Position numbers and translations under genes: made by a program. This document shows, one piece after another, positions 6,385 to 9,030 of a stretch of 9,030 nucleotides of DNA. The notes under the pieces were generated by a model that was not told where the DNA came from, did no database searches, and was given only the letters and a program-made list of their open reading frames with translations. Source of the stretch: Pseudomonadota bacterium. GTDB lineage: Bacteria > Desulfobacterota > Desulfobulbia > Desulfobulbales > JAGXFP01. The stretch covers positions 1 through 9,030 of the forward strand of contig DAOVJK010000109.1 in the NCBI GenBank assembly GCA_030673265.1. Direction: 5' to 3'. Each line of letters starts with the position of its first letter. The first letter of the stretch is position 1.

Positions 6385-6852
6385 ATGTTAAAAAAGTTCA
6401 TGCAGAAAATAGAAGGAATTAACCCCTGGCACTTCCTCTGGATAGGGATTATTTTTTCCGAATTTTTCACTTTCATAATGAACTCAATTTTGAGCATCTT
6501 GTGGTGGAATTACATTTCCATAGACTTATTACTCATTGGCTCTATTGATGCGTTCATTGTCGCTTTTCTTGTGAGCACCATCATTATTTATTTTGTAAAA
6601 AAGATTAAAGCAACAGACATTCTCAATAGACAGTTAACCCAAGAAGTCAAAACGTTGAGAGGGATGTTGCAAATATGTTGCAATTGCAAAAAAATCCAGG
6701 TCGACGAAGATTCCTGGGAAATGATTGAATCATATATCAGCGAGCATTCGGAAGTTAAGTTTACCCATAGTTACTGTCCAGACTGTATCCGTATATTATA
6801 TCCGGACATGGCTGATGATATACTCGCCGAGATTGGCTCGAATGCTGATTAA
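6385..6852 (+). CDS. Two-helix membrane protein with C-terminal CxxC...H...CxxC (putative zinc-ribbon) module
   Basis: The best start is ATG 6385, with AAGGA (6375-6379) five bases upstream; an ATG at 6379 overlaps that site and is less likely. The 155-residue product has two hydrophobic helices (about 15-39 and 46-71), then a charged, probably coiled-coil segment (72-95). The C-terminal module has LRGMLQICCNCKKIQ (91-105), DSWEMIESYISEHSE (109-123) and THSYCPDCIRILYP (127-140). That module, with Cys98, Cys101, His128, Cys131 and Cys134 as likely metal ligands, closely resembles the short 'LPICSSCKKIRDD..W..IE.YI..HS...FSH..CP.C...LYP' tail attached to many PAS, GGDEF and response-regulator proteins. 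Here no PAS, kinase or GGDEF domain is present, only the membrane anchor. It is preceded by the c-di-GMP-type riboswitch and terminator, so expression is probably second-messenger controlled. AT content is higher than in neighbouring genes. The function is unknown, perhaps membrane signalling or redox/metal sensing. Confidence 0.75.
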   Translation: MLKKFMQKIEGINPWHFLWIGIIFSEFFTFIMNSILSILWWNYISIDLLLIGSIDAFIVAFLVSTIIIYFVKKIKATDILNRQLTQEVKTLRGMLQICCNCKKIQVDEDSWEMIESYISEHSEVKFTHSYCPDCIRILYPDMADDILAEIGSNAD

Positions 6853-6873
6853 AGCTTTTGTGCCACATCATAA

Positions 6874-7424
6874 AAAAAACAGCCATCCGACAAAACTGTA
6901 GATCCAGTGCAATACCCTCTCCGGGGAAGTTATCAGAACACTTATTATAATCTTGGTGGTTCGCAAACCTGCCAGGAATGCCATATGAAAAAAGCCACCT
7001 GTTTCCCGGTGGTCATGATCCGGGATTGGTCAAGGAAGGCCTTGGCCTTGGTGTGCAGGTTACCCCATTTGTCGCAAATAAGACCGGCCACCGTGTTCCG
7101 GATGGCTGACTGTGGTCAGGCAAAGTTGTCCTGGATGTGACCGCCACAGACGGAAATGGCAAGGAACTTTTTAAAGCTGATAAAACCTGGATTGAAATAG
7201 GTGTTGATCCTGATCGCTTCATGCGCTACGGCGCATGGCAGATTAAGGAAATTATCGACCTGACCCTTCCTCCTATACAGACCCAGTCCGAGCAGTATCT
7301 GATGCATTTCACCACCGAAACCGGGAAGGTCAATATCGAGGTGAAACTCTGGTACTATATCAGCGGCGGCAAGGGTGAGGTGATTTATACTTTCAATAAA
7401 ACCCTGGAATTTGAGCTGCTATGA
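6874..7424 (+). pseudogene. Decayed multihaem c-type cytochrome (5' truncated, frameshift, in-frame TGA)
   Basis: One frame reads YPLRGSYQNTYYNLGG then SQTCQECHMKK (about 6913-6993), including a CXXCH haem-binding motif at CQECH. The coding signal then moves one frame at the A-run 6988-6993 and continues as SHLFPGGHDPG, VTPFVANKTGHRVPDG, a TGA at 7107-7109, and LWSGKVVLDVTATDGNGKEL on to a stop at 7422-7424. The 'N.TGHR.PDG' turn and the following beta-sandwich are typical of the C-terminal region of multihaem cytochromes. There is no start codon, signal peptide or further CXXCH upstream, where a TAA lies at 6871-6873. Adding one A to the A-run would restore MKKSHLFPGG. An intact ancestor would be an exported periplasmic or outer-surface electron carrier. 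It lies directly behind the riboswitch-controlled gene, so it may have been part of that operon. Sequencing error could explain one lesion but not the missing 5' end. Confidence 0.75.
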
Positions 7425-7433
7425 GCTGACGCC

Positions 7434-7469
7434 AAATAAAAAAAGCCCCGGCTAAATGCCGGGGCTTTT
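7434..7469 (-). terminator. Strong bidirectional intrinsic terminator at the end of ilvC
   Basis: AAAAGCCCCGGC (7441-7452) and GCCGGGGCTTTT (7458-7469) form a perfect 12-bp stem with a TAAAT loop. Read on the minus strand it begins 23 bases after the ilvC stop and ends in a seven-T run (7438-7444). On the plus strand it has TTTT and lies 17 bases past the cytochrome remnant. It therefore insulates the two converging transcripts. Confidence 0.93.
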
Positions 7470-7491
7470 GGGTATTGCTATGGTGTTAAAA

Positions 7492-8970
7492 TCAGGCGGA
7501 AGCGATTGACTTCATGCCCTGCATAGCTGCCCGTAACTCCTGGCCGACCTCTTCGATCAGATGCGCCCGGATCTCGGCGTTAACCATGACCAGAGTCTGG
7601 TTGTCGACTCCGTTGTCTTTAAGGACCAGGCCTTTGCCGATTACATCGGTATTAACCCCGGCCATGAAATCCTGCAGCAGCGGGACACAGGCGTGGGCGA
7701 AAAGGTAACAGCCGTATTCGGCGGTGTCGGAGATGACCCGGTTCATTTCGTAAAGCTTTTTGCGGGCGATGGTATTGGCAATCAGCGGAGTCTCGTGGAG
7801 AGACTCGTAGTAAGCTGATTCCGCCTCGATTCCGGATACGACCATGGTTTCGAAAGCCAGTTCAACCCCTGCTTTTACCATGGCGACCATCAGGATCGCC
7901 TTGTCGAAGTATTCCTGCTCGGCAATTTCACCAGCGGCTTCGGTCTTTTCAAAAACGGTCTGGCCGGTCGCTTCCCGCCAGGTAAGCAGGTTGTTATCGT
8001 CGTTGGCCCAATCTGCCATCATGGTCTTCGAGAAATCGCCGGAGAGGATATCATCCATGTGCTTTTCGAATAATGGCCGCATGATCTCTTTCAGATCTTC
8101 GGACAGATCATAGGCTATCAATTTGGCCGGGTTGGAGAGACGATCCATCATATTGGTGATGCCGCCGTGCTTTAAGGCTTCGGTGATGGTCTCCCAACCG
8201 TACTGGATAAGCTTGACCGCGTAGGGGGCATCGATACCGTTTTCGGTCATTTTATCGAAGCAGAGCAGGGCGCCGGCTTGCAGCATGCCGCAGAGAATGG
8301 TCTGCTCACCCATCAGATCTGATTTAACCTCGGCTACGAAGGATGATTCGAGGACCCCGGCCCGGTCGCCACCCTGGGCCGAACAAAGGGCCTTGGCGAT
8401 CTCCAGGCCGTCGTCATTGGGATCGTTCTCACCGTGGACGGCGATCAGGGTCGGGACTCCGAAACCACGAACGTACTCGGCCCGTACTTCGGAACCAGGA
8501 CACTTTGGCGCAACCATGATGACGGTCAGGTCGGAGCGGATCTGGACGCCCTCTTCAACGATATTGAAACCATGGGCGTAGGAGAATACTGCTCCCTGCT
8601 TTATCATTGGCACAACGGTCTCAACCACGTTGCTGTGCTGCTTGTCGGGCGCAAGGTTCATAACGATGTCGGCGGTTGGCAGCAGTTCTTCATAGGTACC
8701 AACGGTGAACCCGTTTTCGGTGGCATTTTTGAACGACTCACGCTTTTCGGCGATCGCCGCGGCCCGTAAGGTGTAGGAGACATCGAGACCGCTATCACGC
8801 ATATTAAGGCCCTGATTCAGACCCTGGGCGCCACAACCGACGATGACAATCTTCTTGCCTTTGGCGTACTCACAGCCATTGGTAAATTCGTTGGCATCCA
8901 TAAAACGGCAGGAGCCAAGTTCCTGAAGCTGGCGACCGAAGGGCAACGAGTTGAAATAGTTTTTAGACAT
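7492..8970 (-). CDS. ilvC: Ketol-acid reductoisomerase, class II (NADP+)
   Basis: This 492-residue cytosolic enzyme of valine, leucine and isoleucine synthesis converts acetolactate or acetohydroxybutyrate to the dihydroxy acid by Mg2+-dependent alkyl migration and NADPH reduction. It aligns by eye almost without gaps to E. coli IlvC (491 residues), so it is the long class II form with a duplicated knotted C-terminal domain. The Rossmann motif is VGCGAQGLNQG (44-54). The cofactor-selecting residues Arg69, Arg77 and Ser79 match E. coli Arg68, Arg76 and Ser78, favouring NADPH, while E. coli Lys69 is Ala70 here. His133 (SYAHGFN), Asp218 and Glu222 (VKSDLMGEQ), the two Glu in VELAFETM and the Ser in YESLHE provide the active site. 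ATG at 8970 has AGGAGA (minus strand, 8976-8981) five bases upstream. No ilv neighbour or leader attenuator is visible in the 60 bases upstream within the window. Confidence 0.97.
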   Translation of the reverse strand: MSKNYFNSLPFGRQLQELGSCRFMDANEFTNGCEYAKGKKIVIVGCGAQGLNQGLNMRDSGLDVSYTLRAAAIAEKRESFKNATENGFTVGTYEELLPTADIVMNLAPDKQHSNVVETVVPMIKQGAVFSYAHGFNIVEEGVQIRSDLTVIMVAPKCPGSEVRAEYVRGFGVPTLIAVHGENDPNDDGLEIAKALCSAQGGDRAGVLESSFVAEVKSDLMGEQTILCGMLQAGALLCFDKMTENGIDAPYAVKLIQYGWETITEALKHGGITNMMDRLSNPAKLIAYDLSEDLKEIMRPLFEKHMDDILSGDFSKTMMADWANDDNNLLTWREATGQTVFEKTEAAGEIAEQEYFDKAILMVAMVKAGVELAFETMVVSGIEAESAYYESLHETPLIANTIARKKLYEMNRVISDTAEYGCYLFAHACVPLLQDFMAGVNTDVIGKGLVLKDNGVDNQTLVMVNAEIRAHLIEEVGQELRAAMQGMKSIASA

Positions 8971-9030
8971 GATTTTCTCCTGTTCTTACTTATTGTTGAA
9001 GATAAATTTTAACTTAGTAATTTTTAATTA

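Noticed and set aside
6222..6422. 66-codon ORF starting in the riboswitch terminator
   Set aside because: Its start lies inside the terminator's right arm, it has no ribosome binding site, and it overlaps the better-supported membrane-protein gene in another frame.
7137..7424. Stand-alone 95-residue gene with a GTG start
   Set aside because: Coding similarity continues upstream through the TGA at 7107-7109, and there is no Shine-Dalgarno, so it is the 3' end of the cytochrome remnant rather than a separate gene.
7561..8769. Several plus-strand ORFs of 64-111 codons opposite ilvC
   Set aside because: They are antisense shadows of a strongly conserved gene and have no domains or ribosome binding sites of their own.
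1..9030. CRISPR array, toxin-antitoxin pair or defence system
   Set aside because: No regularly spaced repeats, no Cas-like or toxin-like proteins, and no complete mobile element are present.

Overview
The window is about 9 kb of bacterial chromosome of medium GC content. It holds five clearly intact genes, one small intact membrane-protein gene, a riboswitch with its terminator, and two decayed genes. A class II ketol-acid reductoisomerase, a class II aldolase, a multihaem-cytochrome remnant and a GEMM (cyclic-dinucleotide) riboswitch together suggest a Desulfobacterota (former Deltaproteobacteria) relative, perhaps Desulfobulbales or Desulfuromonadales. This placement is an inference from gene content and was not tested with a tree.

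Layout. On the minus strand, 5-1288 encodes a class II fructose-bisphosphate aldolase. It is divergent from a YhdH/AcuI-type NADPH-dependent quinone oxidoreductase / acryloyl-CoA reductase at 1499-2503 on the plus strand, with a 210-base AT-rich region between them. The 323-base gap after yhdH (2504-2826) is not empty: its minus strand carries a frameshifted fragment that reads like the helix-turn-helix start of an IS630-type transposase. Next come an HD-domain dGTPase-like phosphohydrolase (2827-4011) and a ClC chloride channel/transporter with two CBS domains (4013-5833). These two are one base apart and probably cotranscribed.

The most interesting part is 5834-7469. A structured intergenic region leads into a GEMM-I riboswitch (about 6105-6178) with a GNRA-capped P2 stem and the hallmark GGACGCAAAGC segment. 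An intrinsic terminator at 6204-6239 is the likely expression platform. Downstream are a possible 24-codon ORF, then a 155-residue protein with two membrane helices, a short coiled coil and a C-terminal CxxC...H...CxxC module of the kind usually found on the ends of PAS, GGDEF and response-regulator proteins. Right after it lies the remnant of a multihaem c-type cytochrome, with its 5' end missing, one frameshift and one in-frame TGA. The arrangement looks like a second-messenger-controlled membrane/electron-transfer operon whose cytochrome has decayed.

A strong bidirectional terminator (7441-7469) separates this from ilvC (7492-8970, minus strand), a class II ketol-acid reductoisomerase very close to the E. 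coli enzyme. The aldolase, reductoisomerase and dGTPase are housekeeping functions (glycolysis/gluconeogenesis, branched-chain amino acid synthesis, nucleotide pool control). The ClC protein and the riboswitch unit are the regulatory or membrane-adaptive part.
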